Positions 26,362-35,139 of a stretch of DNA of 64,000 bases are shown in pieces (the stretch's first letter is position 1; every line of letters starts with the position of its first letter). The notes under the pieces were generated by a model. That model saw nothing but the letters and a program-made list of their open reading frames with translations. It was not told the origin of the DNA and made no database searches. Made by a program: the position numbers and the translations under genes. The stretch spans positions 1-64,000 of the forward strand of contig DATJQP010000063.1 in the NCBI GenBank assembly GCA_035505655.1, read 5' to 3'. Origin of the DNA: JAGVPT01 sp035505655 (GTDB lineage Bacteria; Bacteroidota; Ignavibacteria; UBA10030; UBA8401).

Positions 26362-28212
26362 TCACGCCGGCTTCAGCACCTTTAGTTCAAACGGCGCCAA
26401 TTCAAGCTTGCACGCGCCGTTCGAGATGGGCACGAAGGTTCCATCGATAAGGTTTAGCAATTTTCCTTTCTCCCTGGAGACGCCTTCAGGTACGAATGAG
26501 ACTGAGGCCGGAGCGTTTGAGTCGTTCACAAAGACAAAGGAGGTCGATCCGTCAAGGTCCCGGCGATATCCGAGAAGCTGTTTTCCATCCTCTCGTAGAA
26601 TGAATTTCAGCCCTCCCGCGGAGAGCTCGCGATTCTCGTTCCGGATCCCTATCATCTTCTTGTACCAGTCGAAGAGAGCCTTGTCAAAGACAACGGTGTC
26701 AGGTTCGCGAGGCCTGTCGAGCGGATCCGTGCGTTCAATGTCGTACGAAAGACCGGGCCACACCATCGGTTTGCGGCAGTCGGGATCGTCCCCTCCCCAC
26801 ATCCCGGCCTCATCGCCGTAGTAGACCATCGGCGCTCCCGGCAGAGTCATCTGCAGCCCGACGATCAAACGCTGCTTTTCACGCTCGACCTCGTTCGGCT
26901 TGCGAACTTTGTAGTTGTGGTTCTGCCCCGGATTGGCCACGTGGTCGTACCATCGGTTGGGATTGACGATCTGCGAAGCTACCCGATCCACATCGTGGCT
27001 GTCGAGGAGATTCATCACCGCATAGAAGTTGTCACTTGGATATTCGGTCTGAAGCGTCGTCATCGTATCCGAAAATGCGCTCGGCGATATCTTGTCGTCC
27101 GCTCCTCCCACGAACAAGCCGACCGCTCGGGCGAAACGGTAGTTCATGACGCCGTCGAAAGAGTCACCTTGAAGCCACGGGGCCGCGTTGAACATCTGGT
27201 TAACGGGCCAATTATCCCACCAGATCTCTCCGGTGATGTACGCCTGGGGGTTTTCCGCCTTCACCCACACGCGGAACTGACGCCAGAACTTCAGACTGAC
27301 CTTTTCCGCCACGTCGAGGCGCCATCCATCGATCCCGTCGGACGGATCTCCGTCCCCGTTCGGATCCATCCATCGCCTGACGATTGCGTGGACATGCTCG
27401 GCGAACCCGTCCGCAATGTCGTACGTCCCGACCTTCTTGATCTCCGGCAGTTCACGCACACCATTCCATCCTTCGTAGACGAACTCATTTTGCGGGGTCG
27501 CCGGATCATCCCATGAACGAATCTTGAACCAATCTTTGTACTTCGAAGCCTGCTGATTCTTCACCACGTCCTGGAACGCCCAGAACGATGTCCCGACGTG
27601 ATTGAACACCCCGTCGAGAATAATCTTCATCTTCCGTTTGTGGACTTCTCGTACCATCCGCAGGAAGAGACTGTCTGCCGAGGTCCATCTCCAGGTCGAA
27701 GGATCACCCGGGTCCTCCCGGGCGATGATCTTTTCATCCTCCGACGGGTTTGGTCCGAAATTACAGTCGATATGATGATACATCCTCGTATCGTACTTGT
27801 GCGACGAAGGGGACCAGAAAATCGGCGTCAGGTAGATTGCGGTGATCCCGAGATCCTTCAGGTAGTCGAGGTGATCGATGATACCCTGAAGGTCCCCGCC
27901 ATACCGGCGCACACCGGCATTCCAATAGAAATCGTGCCCGTCTGCTTTTTCCCAGGGCTGAAGCTGATACCAGTCCGACGTCCAGGGGGAGATATGCCAT
28001 CCTTTCGGGATGTTGTAGGGCCAGGCATTTGAGATATCCGCCGGGGTCGGATCGTTGGCAGTATCGCCGTTCGCGAATCGTTCCGTGAAGATCTGATACC
28101 AGACTGCGCTTTTCGCCCATGCCGGAACACGCGGAACGGCATGCGACGAATCCGCCGCAGCGGCAGAAGTCATCTCAAGGGCGGAGAGGATCAGAACGCA
28201 GAAGATTCTCAT
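26362..28212 (-). CDS. Exported GH13 alpha-amylase
   Basis: A 616-residue enzyme with a signal peptide (1-20). Conserved regions: DGVFNH (200-205), GWRLDVAEK with nucleophile Asp300, ITGEIWW with acid/base Glu329, and LLDSHDVDR with Asp407. A segment DPNGDGDPSDG just before the nucleophile strand looks like a Ca-binding loop. It resembles the cytoplasmic GH13 at 19745-21142 (same WYQIF-ERFANGD start and PMVYYGDE segment), suggesting duplication with change of location. No sorting tail, so probably periplasmic. The ATG has a GGAG site upstream. It follows an internal terminator-like hairpin. Confidence 0.9.
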   Translation of the reverse strand: MRIFCVLILSALEMTSAAAADSSHAVPRVPAWAKSAVWYQIFTERFANGDTANDPTPADISNAWPYNIPKGWHISPWTSDWYQLQPWEKADGHDFYWNAGVRRYGGDLQGIIDHLDYLKDLGITAIYLTPIFWSPSSHKYDTRMYHHIDCNFGPNPSEDEKIIAREDPGDPSTWRWTSADSLFLRMVREVHKRKMKIILDGVFNHVGTSFWAFQDVVKNQQASKYKDWFKIRSWDDPATPQNEFVYEGWNGVRELPEIKKVGTYDIADGFAEHVHAIVRRWMDPNGDGDPSDGIDGWRLDVAEKVSLKFWRQFRVWVKAENPQAYITGEIWWDNWPVNQMFNAAPWLQGDSFDGVMNYRFARAVGLFVGGADDKISPSAFSDTMTTLQTEYPSDNFYAVMNLLDSHDVDRVASQIVNPNRWYDHVANPGQNHNYKVRKPNEVEREKQRLIVGLQMTLPGAPMVYYGDEAGMWGGDDPDCRKPMVWPGLSYDIERTDPLDRPREPDTVVFDKALFDWYKKMIGIRNENRELSAGGLKFILREDGKQLLGYRRDLDGSTSFVFVNDSNAPASVSFVPEGVSREKGKLLNLIDGTFVPISNGACKLELAPFELKVLKPA

Positions 28213-28307
28213 ATCGGGTTTCTCCGAAAACTGCCGAGGTAAGCGAACGCGGATGTTCCGCGTCTTGAAGTCCGGCTCCCCGCTGGTGAACCGGGAGCCG
28301 CCGGACG

Positions 28308-28346
28308 TTAAACAAAACCCAATCCCGATCTTCTCGGGATTGGGTT
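28308..28346 (-). terminator. Intra-cluster intrinsic terminator
   Basis: Perfect 13-bp arms (AACCCAATCCCGA and its complement, 28334-28346 and 28316-28328) with a 5-nt loop are followed on the minus strand by TTTTGTTT. It lies between the four-module binding protein and the GH13 at 26362-28212. It likely ends or attenuates the transcript that starts at lacI. A second hairpin (CGGCTCCC/GGGAGCCG, 28271-28300) follows. Confidence 0.8.
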
Positions 28347-28416
28347 CTGTTATTCTTCAGTCGGGGGTTTTCACAAACAACGATGATGCTCCTCCCCCCG
28401 ACATATGTCCTTCGTG

Positions 28417-30264
28417 TTACTTCAGCAACATCATCTTCTTCACCTGGTTGAAGCTGCCGGCGTTCAACGAGTAGAAGTAGACGCCGCTGGCGAGACGGGA
28501 AGCGTCGAAGACGTACGAATACGTTCCAACCTTCAGGTTCTCGTTCACGACGGTCGCAACGAGCTGTCCGAGGATGTTGTAGACCTTCAAGCTCACCACA
28601 CCGGCCCTCTGGATGGAGAAGTTGATGGTCGTCGTGGGGTTGAAGGGGTTCGGATAGTTCTGCGAAAGCGTGTACGTCGTCGGGTTCTCGCTGATCGTCT
28701 TCACGAGCAAGAGTGACGTGTACGGATCCTTCTCCTGGTCGGTCTTCAGGTCATTGTTCGTCCAGGTATCGGTCGGCATCGTCCACGGATTCTTCGGGAA
28801 GTGGCTGGCAACATCCTGTCCCGCGTAGCGGACACGGTAGTTGAACGCATCGAAGCCGGAAGGTTCGGTAACCCATGATGCGTCTGATCCTTTTTGCCAC
28901 TCATAAGTGTACTCGAAGGCGTTCCATGACGGAGCTTTCACCGTCATCGTACCGGAGTAGAGGTTTCCGGTCGTGTTCGTCAGCTTCATGATCTTCATGT
29001 GGCCGTCGCTCGGACGGTACCATCCCTGCGAACGCGCAAACGACGGTTCGCCGGAGAGCCACCAGAGGGTGTCCTTCTTCGGGTCGAACGGAATCGCCTG
29101 CTTGCTCGCGTCCATCGCGGGGGTCATGTCAACGGTGAAGACGACCTTGAGGGACGTGCCGGAAGGAATGAACCAGTCCGGATGCGCGCCGTCGTACCAG
29201 TCACTCGTGTCCATGCTTGCAACTCCATGGAAACCGGTTTCCCTGTTCCCACCGCCCCAGTGAAGAGGCCGCTCGTAGCCGTCCGTCCAGATCGTGTCGA
29301 TCCCGGTCGGGTTGTGTTTCTTCACGTAGTACTTGTACGGGTTGTCTCCGTACGGAGCGTTCGTGAAGGTCTGGCTGATGAAGTACGAGCTGTCGTCGAT
29401 CGGGTTCTGGCTCATCCAGGCGGTCGCCGCGTTCGTCGTCCAGCCGTTGAAACCGGCGGAGATGAGAACGCTGTCAACCGCAGGATTGAACATTCCGACC
29501 TTCGTCAGGACGCTCATGTCGCACGTGAAGTTGATCTTGCCGCTTCCGATCTGGATGTTCGGATTCTGGTCGTTCCAGAATGCCGAGAAGGTGCTCGAGT
29601 CCTTCTCCGGGATGAAGTAGGTGCGGTTCGCGACGGATTCCCAGGTCGCGGCGCCGTTGTCGACATAGATGTACTTGAAGTTCAGCGTCTGACCTGAGCG
29701 GACCGTATCGGTCGTCGGGGTATAGGCCGTGTAGACCGAATCGCCCGCATCCTTCTTCAGCATGATGAAGCCGGTTCCCGAAGTGCCCCATCCCGTGAAG
29801 TCGCCGGTCACACCGACGGTGTCGGAGAGCTTCATGCCCGTCTTCAAGGGAACGGTCATGTCTGCCTTGAACAACACGGTTCTGATCCCACCGGTGATGT
29901 TGTTAAAGTAGACGACGGGAAGCGTGGTGTCTTTGCTGCCGATCGTCGCGGACCTGTTCGGGTCACCATCCCACGTCGTCGTTCCGCTGTGTGCAAAGAG
30001 GAACTTGTACGAATGGGCACCCGAGGCCACGCCTGTCACTGCGGCCGAGAACTTTCCGGTATCTGCACCGGTGCCTCTCGTCAGCGGGTTGGCCGATGTC
30101 GACCAGCTATTGAAGTCCCCGGCCACCCATGCGGTGTCCGTCGCGGGATTAAAATAGCCGTTCTTCTGATAGATCGACATATCCACGGTGAAGGTAACTT
30201 TCACCTGACCGTAGGCGACCATTCCCACAGAAAAAAATGCCAGTAGTAAAAGGCCTTTCTTCAT
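28417..30264 (-). CDS. T9SS-secreted non-catalytic protein with four starch-binding-like modules
   Basis: A 615-residue protein: signal peptide (1-20), then four beta-sandwich repeats at about 22-118, 128-225, 242-350 and 373-485. Each opens with a VxFxxDM strand and most carry a GDFN-W or GFNGW motif typical of CBM20/CBM48 starch-binding folds (AGDFNSWS, TGDFTGWG, SAGFNGWT). The C-terminal 80 residues are a T9SS type-A sorting domain (QNYPNPFNPTT). No catalytic domain is visible. By position and architecture it is a functional analogue of SusE/SusF surface glycan-binding proteins, though not homologous. Strong AAAGGAG site 8 nt before the ATG. Confidence 0.85.
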   Translation of the reverse strand: MKKGLLLLAFFSVGMVAYGQVKVTFTVDMSIYQKNGYFNPATDTAWVAGDFNSWSTSANPLTRGTGADTGKFSAAVTGVASGAHSYKFLFAHSGTTTWDGDPNRSATIGSKDTTLPVVYFNNITGGIRTVLFKADMTVPLKTGMKLSDTVGVTGDFTGWGTSGTGFIMLKKDAGDSVYTAYTPTTDTVRSGQTLNFKYIYVDNGAATWESVANRTYFIPEKDSSTFSAFWNDQNPNIQIGSGKINFTCDMSVLTKVGMFNPAVDSVLISAGFNGWTTNAATAWMSQNPIDDSSYFISQTFTNAPYGDNPYKYYVKKHNPTGIDTIWTDGYERPLHWGGGNRETGFHGVASMDTSDWYDGAHPDWFIPSGTSLKVVFTVDMTPAMDASKQAIPFDPKKDTLWWLSGEPSFARSQGWYRPSDGHMKIMKLTNTTGNLYSGTMTVKAPSWNAFEYTYEWQKGSDASWVTEPSGFDAFNYRVRYAGQDVASHFPKNPWTMPTDTWTNNDLKTDQEKDPYTSLLLVKTISENPTTYTLSQNYPNPFNPTTTINFSIQRAGVVSLKVYNILGQLVATVVNENLKVGTYSYVFDASRLASGVYFYSLNAGSFNQVKKMMLLK

Positions 30265-30334
30265 ATGGTACTCCTTTGGTTAGTTGTTGAGAATTTCCTC
30301 CCGCGAAAGCAAACGCGGAAAGGCTTGTTTAGTG

Positions 30335-31360
30335 CTAGAAGTTAATGATAATGCCGAAGCTGTTGACGTTCTCGAGATACTTGAACTGCTGATAGGAGTA
30401 GTCGATGCCGACGTCGAGATACCCGGCCTTCTGGTACTTCAATCCGACGCCAAACGTCAAACCTTCCTGGCTTTCCTTCAGAAACAGGGTCTTATAGCCG
30501 CCGCGAAGGAAAACGACGTTATCGAACAACGCCAGCTCGCCGCCGACGTCGACCCACTCGTTGTTGTCGTTCGGGACCACACCATCGACCGCGAGGGTGA
30601 ACCGCTGGTCATCGAGGAACATGAAATCCCTCGCAAAGCCGATCTGAAGCCTCAGGGGCATGTCGAACTGATCGGTGGCGATGTTGGCGTCGACGGTATT
30701 GTTGCTTCCTGCCCGCGTCGGATCGACATCGTAGCGGATCAGGAGGTCGTTCCCCGACATCTGCATCTTGGTTCCGAAGTTCGTGATACTGCTTGCGAAC
30801 TTCACTCCATAAAATGGCGTCGTGAAGAGCGTGCCGACGTCGAACGCCACCCCCGTCGCGTTCGAGTGATAGATGTTCTCCGTCACCAGTTTGGCGGTCG
30901 CGCCGACGGCAAAATCCTGGGTGATGTTGCGCGCATAGGAGAGCCCGAACGCATAGCTCGCCGGCGTGAACGTCTCGCCGGTCCCGTCGGGCTGGTCTTC
31001 GGTCGTCACACCGATCGATCCGTAGTTGACGGCCGTGACGCTGACGGCGAAGTTCCCGACATCGCCGGAAGGAAGGATGAAACCGAAATAATCGAGGCCG
31101 ATTCCGGCAAAAAGGTTTGTGTAGGTGAACATCGCCTGATACTGGGTCGACGCGGCGATCCCGGCGGGATTCCAGTAAATCGTCGATGGGTCGTCCGCCG
31201 TCGCGGTGAACGCACCTCCCATGGCGATGGCCCGTGGGCCGACACCGAGGCTGAGGAACTTCGCCGCGGTCGTCCCGGTCTTTGTGACATCCTGCGCGCT
31301 GAGCTGTACGCCTGCAACGAGGAGTGCAGCAGCGATGGTCCAGAGATTTTTCGTAGACAC
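30335..31360 (-). CDS. PorV/PorQ family outer-membrane beta-barrel protein
   Basis: A 341-residue protein with a signal peptide (about 1-22) and the family N-terminal signature LGVGPRAIAMGGAFTATADDPSTIYWNPAG. The rest alternates amphipathic strands and ends in SFGIIINF, an outer-membrane-barrel C-terminal aromatic. PorV proteins carry T9SS cargo to the attachment machinery; other members (FadL-like) may act as channels. The start is GTG with an AGGAG site 6 nt upstream. It lies between the 1232-aa secreted protein and the four-module binding protein, consistent with a dedicated shuttle or partner. Confidence 0.85.
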   Translation of the reverse strand: MSTKNLWTIAAALLVAGVQLSAQDVTKTGTTAAKFLSLGVGPRAIAMGGAFTATADDPSTIYWNPAGIAASTQYQAMFTYTNLFAGIGLDYFGFILPSGDVGNFAVSVTAVNYGSIGVTTEDQPDGTGETFTPASYAFGLSYARNITQDFAVGATAKLVTENIYHSNATGVAFDVGTLFTTPFYGVKFASSITNFGTKMQMSGNDLLIRYDVDPTRAGSNNTVDANIATDQFDMPLRLQIGFARDFMFLDDQRFTLAVDGVVPNDNNEWVDVGGELALFDNVVFLRGGYKTLFLKESQEGLTFGVGLKYQKAGYLDVGIDYSYQQFKYLENVNSFGIIINF

Positions 31361-31414
31361 GTTAGGCTCCTGGATTGAGATTCTTCGGTATAGTGTCGTT
31401 GAAGATCACCCGTC

Positions 31415-34400
31415 TTATTTGATCACCGCAAATTTGCCGATCGTCTTTCCGATGCCCGGCGCGTCGACCTGATAGACATAGACTCCGTAGGCAATGGAAA
31501 GATTGTCGCGGGAGAGCATGTTCCAGTCTTCCGTGCCGTCGTCGATCTGAACGTTGTGGGTGATCGTTTGCACCAGCTCGCCGTCGACCGTGAAAATTCT
31601 GATCGTGCATTGGGCGGGAAGGTGGGTGAAGTGGAGCGATCGTGCTCCGCGGCCGGTTGAATACGGGTTCTTCACCTCCCACAGCGCCGAGCCGAGGTAG
31701 GGATTCGGGACCACCCTGATGTTTGCGAGCTGCGCTTTCGCGAGGTTCGGATCGACGTATTCGGTCGCCGAGGTGAACCGGAAAACGTCGTCGGAGAGGA
31801 ACGGCTTCTTCAATTTGACGTAGGCCGTGTCACCCGGCATCGGGATCGTTTGATGTTTCGTCGTGTCCAGACCCGCGGAGAGATAGAACCACCAGGTCAC
31901 GACGAGAGAATCTTTCGAGTTCGGCTCGAGAAAGACGATCCGGTCCTTCTTGGAACCGCTCGCCGAGAGTTTTCCCGCCCCGCCCGTCTGATCGAGGTCG
32001 AGAAATCCGAACTTGAGGTACGAATTCGTCGTCGTATTGAAGACCCTGAAATTCACCGGCTGCGCCGGGAAGGTGATTCCCGAATAGCTGAACGAGACGC
32101 ACGTATCGACGCCGACATTGCCGAACGTGACCCGATAGTCGTCGGGGCGGAGCTCTCCGCTGATGCCTCCCGGAGCGACGAACTTCTCGAAGACAAAGCT
32201 CGGTACGTTCGGGTCGTTCCATCGGGAAGAGGTGCTGTCAAGCTCCACGCTCTGAGCGTTGTTGAATGTCAGCCTGAATCCGTCGAGAACCGGCTGCTCA
32301 TACTCGGTGCCGAAGTCCGGATTCTGGTATTCGAGCACCCGTCCATCGGTAGAATCGACCAACGTGTAGTCCCTGGTCTTCAGGGTGTCGGGAGAGCCTG
32401 GGGTGATGATAAGGGTGTCGTCGAACGTGATGTAGTAGGTATGACCTCCCTTCACAACCTTCGGGTCGACGATCTCGTATGAGACGGTACTTGTCGTCGC
32501 CCCTCTGAGAAGCGTGATACTCCCGAGCGTCGAATTGACGTATCCGGCAGACGTCGCGGAAGGAACAACGCGGGCAACGTTTTGTCCGAGGGTCACCGAT
32601 CCGTCCGCAGCGAGGTTGACGCGGATGGGAGACTCGGCGGGAAGAATCCCGCCCGCCGCGTATCCTTTGCTGTACGAAACGACCGCATAATAGTAGGTGA
32701 AGCCGTTCCTGGCGGTCGTGTCGACGAACGAGTGCTTCAGGCCGGAGTCGCTTCCAAGATAATAATGGATGCCGTCGATGCCGACGGAATCGTATCCCTG
32801 GATGCCGTCGACGAGATCGAAGACCACAAGAGGCGACATGAACTGCAGGCTCCCCTGCCCGTTTGTGATGTTGAGCGCATCTTTGAATGCCGGGTCGGAG
32901 GACCGATAGACCCGGTATCCCTCAAAATGATGCCCATCGCCTCCGATGTTGGCCGTGAAGGCATCGTACGAATTCTCTGCCGCATTATCCCAGTAGAGTG
33001 TTACGCGGTTGTCGCCGGAAACCGCCGTGACGATCGGGGCCGGCGGGGCGATCGCAAACCGGTAGTTGTTCTGATAGGTTTGCTGAGCGCGGCCTCTCTT
33101 GAGGAGAATCTGGCTCTTCCGGATTGCCCATCCCGGATCGTTCACCGGACCGTTCGCAAGGATGACCGCCATCGAGAAGGGCTGGATGTCTCCGGCAGGC
33201 ATCGGGAAAAGGCTCGACGATACAAAGAGGTCGTAGTCGCCTTGAACCACGGAAGCCGGGTCGAAATACTTGCCGGGGATCATGAAGTCGAACCACATCG
33301 TCGCATCGCTGTTGATGTTCAATCCGCCTGCGACGATCCGATCCGCGCTCGTGATGCCGATCTGGTCGGTCTCCTTGACGTCCGTCAGGTCGATGTGCGG
33401 CTCACCCGGCTCGTTGGATCCCGGAGGGCTAAGGAGCCCAGAGGTTGCTTTCCCGTCTCCCTCGCCGAAGTCGTTGGTCCCCGGTTTGCCATCCAGACCG
33501 ACGTCGTCGGTCTTCGGGTTCCAGTCACCGTCATTGTCGACGCCGTCGGTGCGCGATTCGTCGATCATCTCGTCGATTCCCTCGTCCACGCCGGCGTCCC
33601 GAAGTCCGTCTTTGTTGAGGTACGGTTTTCCGAGTGAGCTCTGATCGAGGCTGTAGAGAATGACACTTGTCCCCGGAACTCTGTACCGATGGTACTTGTC
33701 CGATGCGGCGGAATCGATCATCGATTGCGTCACGAGCGGAAGGTTGTTATAGCTGACACTTGGGCTGTTCCCGTTGTTATCGATGTTGTCCTTATATTTC
33801 TTCCCAAGATCCGTCTGTGAAAGACCGATGAGCCAGATCTGGTTGTTCTGGACCGGGTCCAACTCCGGGCTCGGCGGCCATCGATGCCAGTGGTACGTGG
33901 CGCCCGATGTGGGATCGGTGTAAGAATCGGTGGCTGCATCGTCGATCATCTGCTGTGTGACCACAGGGCTGCCGGCTTCGCCGTTGTTGTTGTCGTCGAG
34001 GCCGTTCGCATAGGTGGTCCCCACCTGCGTGCCGAACGCGATATCCGTCTGGCTCTCGTCGATTAAGCCGTTATGGTTGTCGTCAAGACCGTTGTCGGGC
34101 GTTTCGCCGACGAGCATGTCGGAGGTCACCTTCGGTCCGTTCGCCTCTCCGTCGCCGTCGTTGTCGATTCTGTCAACGGAATTCCCGGGCGTTTCAAGAA
34201 AGGTGAGAGCTACACATCCCACCGGGTCGGTCCCGAACGTCGGAGCCCGATTGTCGGCATCCCTCGACCAGAGAAACCTGTTGAGGATGTCGAAATCGGC
34301 GATATCATCCTGCGAGTCGCCGTTCCCACCGACGAAATCCGCGAACCATATCGTCACGCCGAGTTTCGGGATGTTCTGCGTTCCGTCATTACGCAGCGTG

Positions 34401-35113
34401 TAGAGAAGAAAGACGTCGTCCTGGATGAGAATCTGGGACCAGGCGAGCGTTCGTTGGTCGATGATAATACCCAACCCCTTCCTCGTTGGGTCGGTCGTAT
34501 CGGGATAGTAATCGGCGTATCGGCTGTATTCGTCGTCGGATGCCTTCGCGAACAATTCCTGATCCGCGTTGAAAATGTTCTTGCCGAAATATCCGTTCCA
34601 CTCTCCCTTCCACCCGGGATCAGTCTTGTCGGTCAACTTGTCGGGCCACGCCGAAGGCCAGGTCGCCGGATCGAGGCTGTTCGCAAGACTGTTGGAAGAT
34701 GGGTTCGAGTAGCCCGGGATGGGCTCAAGGTTCCACGACGCTCCCGTCGGAGAAGTCCGGTAGTCCGGGACTTCGATGATATGCTGGAGCTGTCCCTTCG
34801 AATCGGTCACCTCGCCGCCGAGGAGGACGCCGGTCAGAGCGAGGTAAACCTCGCCGGTATTCTTCGGCCATTCGTACGGCGTCTCAATATTGATGGGGAA
34901 ATTTCCGTTCTCTCTGCCGGTGAAGGCGAAGTTGAAGATCGAGGCGCGGACCCTGTTCCCTTCGAGCTGCGTATGTGTCTTGATTCTCGAATCCCCCCGC
35001 TCCTTGCTCGGCACGTGCCCGGGCACCGGAGTACCGAATTGAGAGAAGAGTTGGCCGCTCAGGAACAGGATCGCTGCGGCCGTCAGAATCACATGTCGTT
35101 TCATAAGAGTCAT
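31415..35113 (-). CDS. Large secreted protein with Ca-binding-like repeats and C-terminal sorting-like domain
   Basis: A 1232-residue exported protein (signal peptide about 1-25). Residues about 290-580 hold several Asp/Asn-rich loops such as IDNDGDGEANG, LDDNHNGLIDES, LDDNNNGEAGS and VDNDGDWNPKTDD, resembling thrombospondin-type-3 or dockerin Ca sites. A fibronectin-III-like region follows (about 690-800, with YWDNAAENSYD and GYRVYRSSD). The C-terminus (NIRVVPNPYLG...FTVDGELVQTI...GKFAVIK) resembles a divergent T9SS-type sorting fold. Function unknown. Placement between the TonB receptor and the PorV-like protein suggests a surface partner of the receptor. GGAGG lies 9 nt before the ATG. Confidence 0.75.
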   Translation of the reverse strand: MTLMKRHVILTAAAILFLSGQLFSQFGTPVPGHVPSKERGDSRIKTHTQLEGNRVRASIFNFAFTGRENGNFPINIETPYEWPKNTGEVYLALTGVLLGGEVTDSKGQLQHIIEVPDYRTSPTGASWNLEPIPGYSNPSSNSLANSLDPATWPSAWPDKLTDKTDPGWKGEWNGYFGKNIFNADQELFAKASDDEYSRYADYYPDTTDPTRKGLGIIIDQRTLAWSQILIQDDVFLLYTLRNDGTQNIPKLGVTIWFADFVGGNGDSQDDIADFDILNRFLWSRDADNRAPTFGTDPVGCVALTFLETPGNSVDRIDNDGDGEANGPKVTSDMLVGETPDNGLDDNHNGLIDESQTDIAFGTQVGTTYANGLDDNNNGEAGSPVVTQQMIDDAATDSYTDPTSGATYHWHRWPPSPELDPVQNNQIWLIGLSQTDLGKKYKDNIDNNGNSPSVSYNNLPLVTQSMIDSAASDKYHRYRVPGTSVILYSLDQSSLGKPYLNKDGLRDAGVDEGIDEMIDESRTDGVDNDGDWNPKTDDVGLDGKPGTNDFGEGDGKATSGLLSPPGSNEPGEPHIDLTDVKETDQIGITSADRIVAGGLNINSDATMWFDFMIPGKYFDPASVVQGDYDLFVSSSLFPMPAGDIQPFSMAVILANGPVNDPGWAIRKSQILLKRGRAQQTYQNNYRFAIAPPAPIVTAVSGDNRVTLYWDNAAENSYDAFTANIGGDGHHFEGYRVYRSSDPAFKDALNITNGQGSLQFMSPLVVFDLVDGIQGYDSVGIDGIHYYLGSDSGLKHSFVDTTARNGFTYYYAVVSYSKGYAAGGILPAESPIRVNLAADGSVTLGQNVARVVPSATSAGYVNSTLGSITLLRGATTSTVSYEIVDPKVVKGGHTYYITFDDTLIITPGSPDTLKTRDYTLVDSTDGRVLEYQNPDFGTEYEQPVLDGFRLTFNNAQSVELDSTSSRWNDPNVPSFVFEKFVAPGGISGELRPDDYRVTFGNVGVDTCVSFSYSGITFPAQPVNFRVFNTTTNSYLKFGFLDLDQTGGAGKLSASGSKKDRIVFLEPNSKDSLVVTWWFYLSAGLDTTKHQTIPMPGDTAYVKLKKPFLSDDVFRFTSATEYVDPNLAKAQLANIRVVPNPYLGSALWEVKNPYSTGRGARSLHFTHLPAQCTIRIFTVDGELVQTITHNVQIDDGTEDWNMLSRDNLSIAYGVYVYQVDAPGIGKTIGKFAVIK

Positions 35114-35139
35114 TAGGTTATTCCTCCGTTGCAGGGCGG

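Noticed and set aside
30284..31378. 364-codon plus-strand open frame
   Set aside because: Antisense to the PorV-like gene; charged low-complexity translation with no family signature.
31415..35113. SusD-like identity for the 1232-aa protein
   Set aside because: No TPR-type helical pattern or lipoprotein signal is seen; it is beta-rich with Asp/Asn loops, so SusD homology is not supported by reading.
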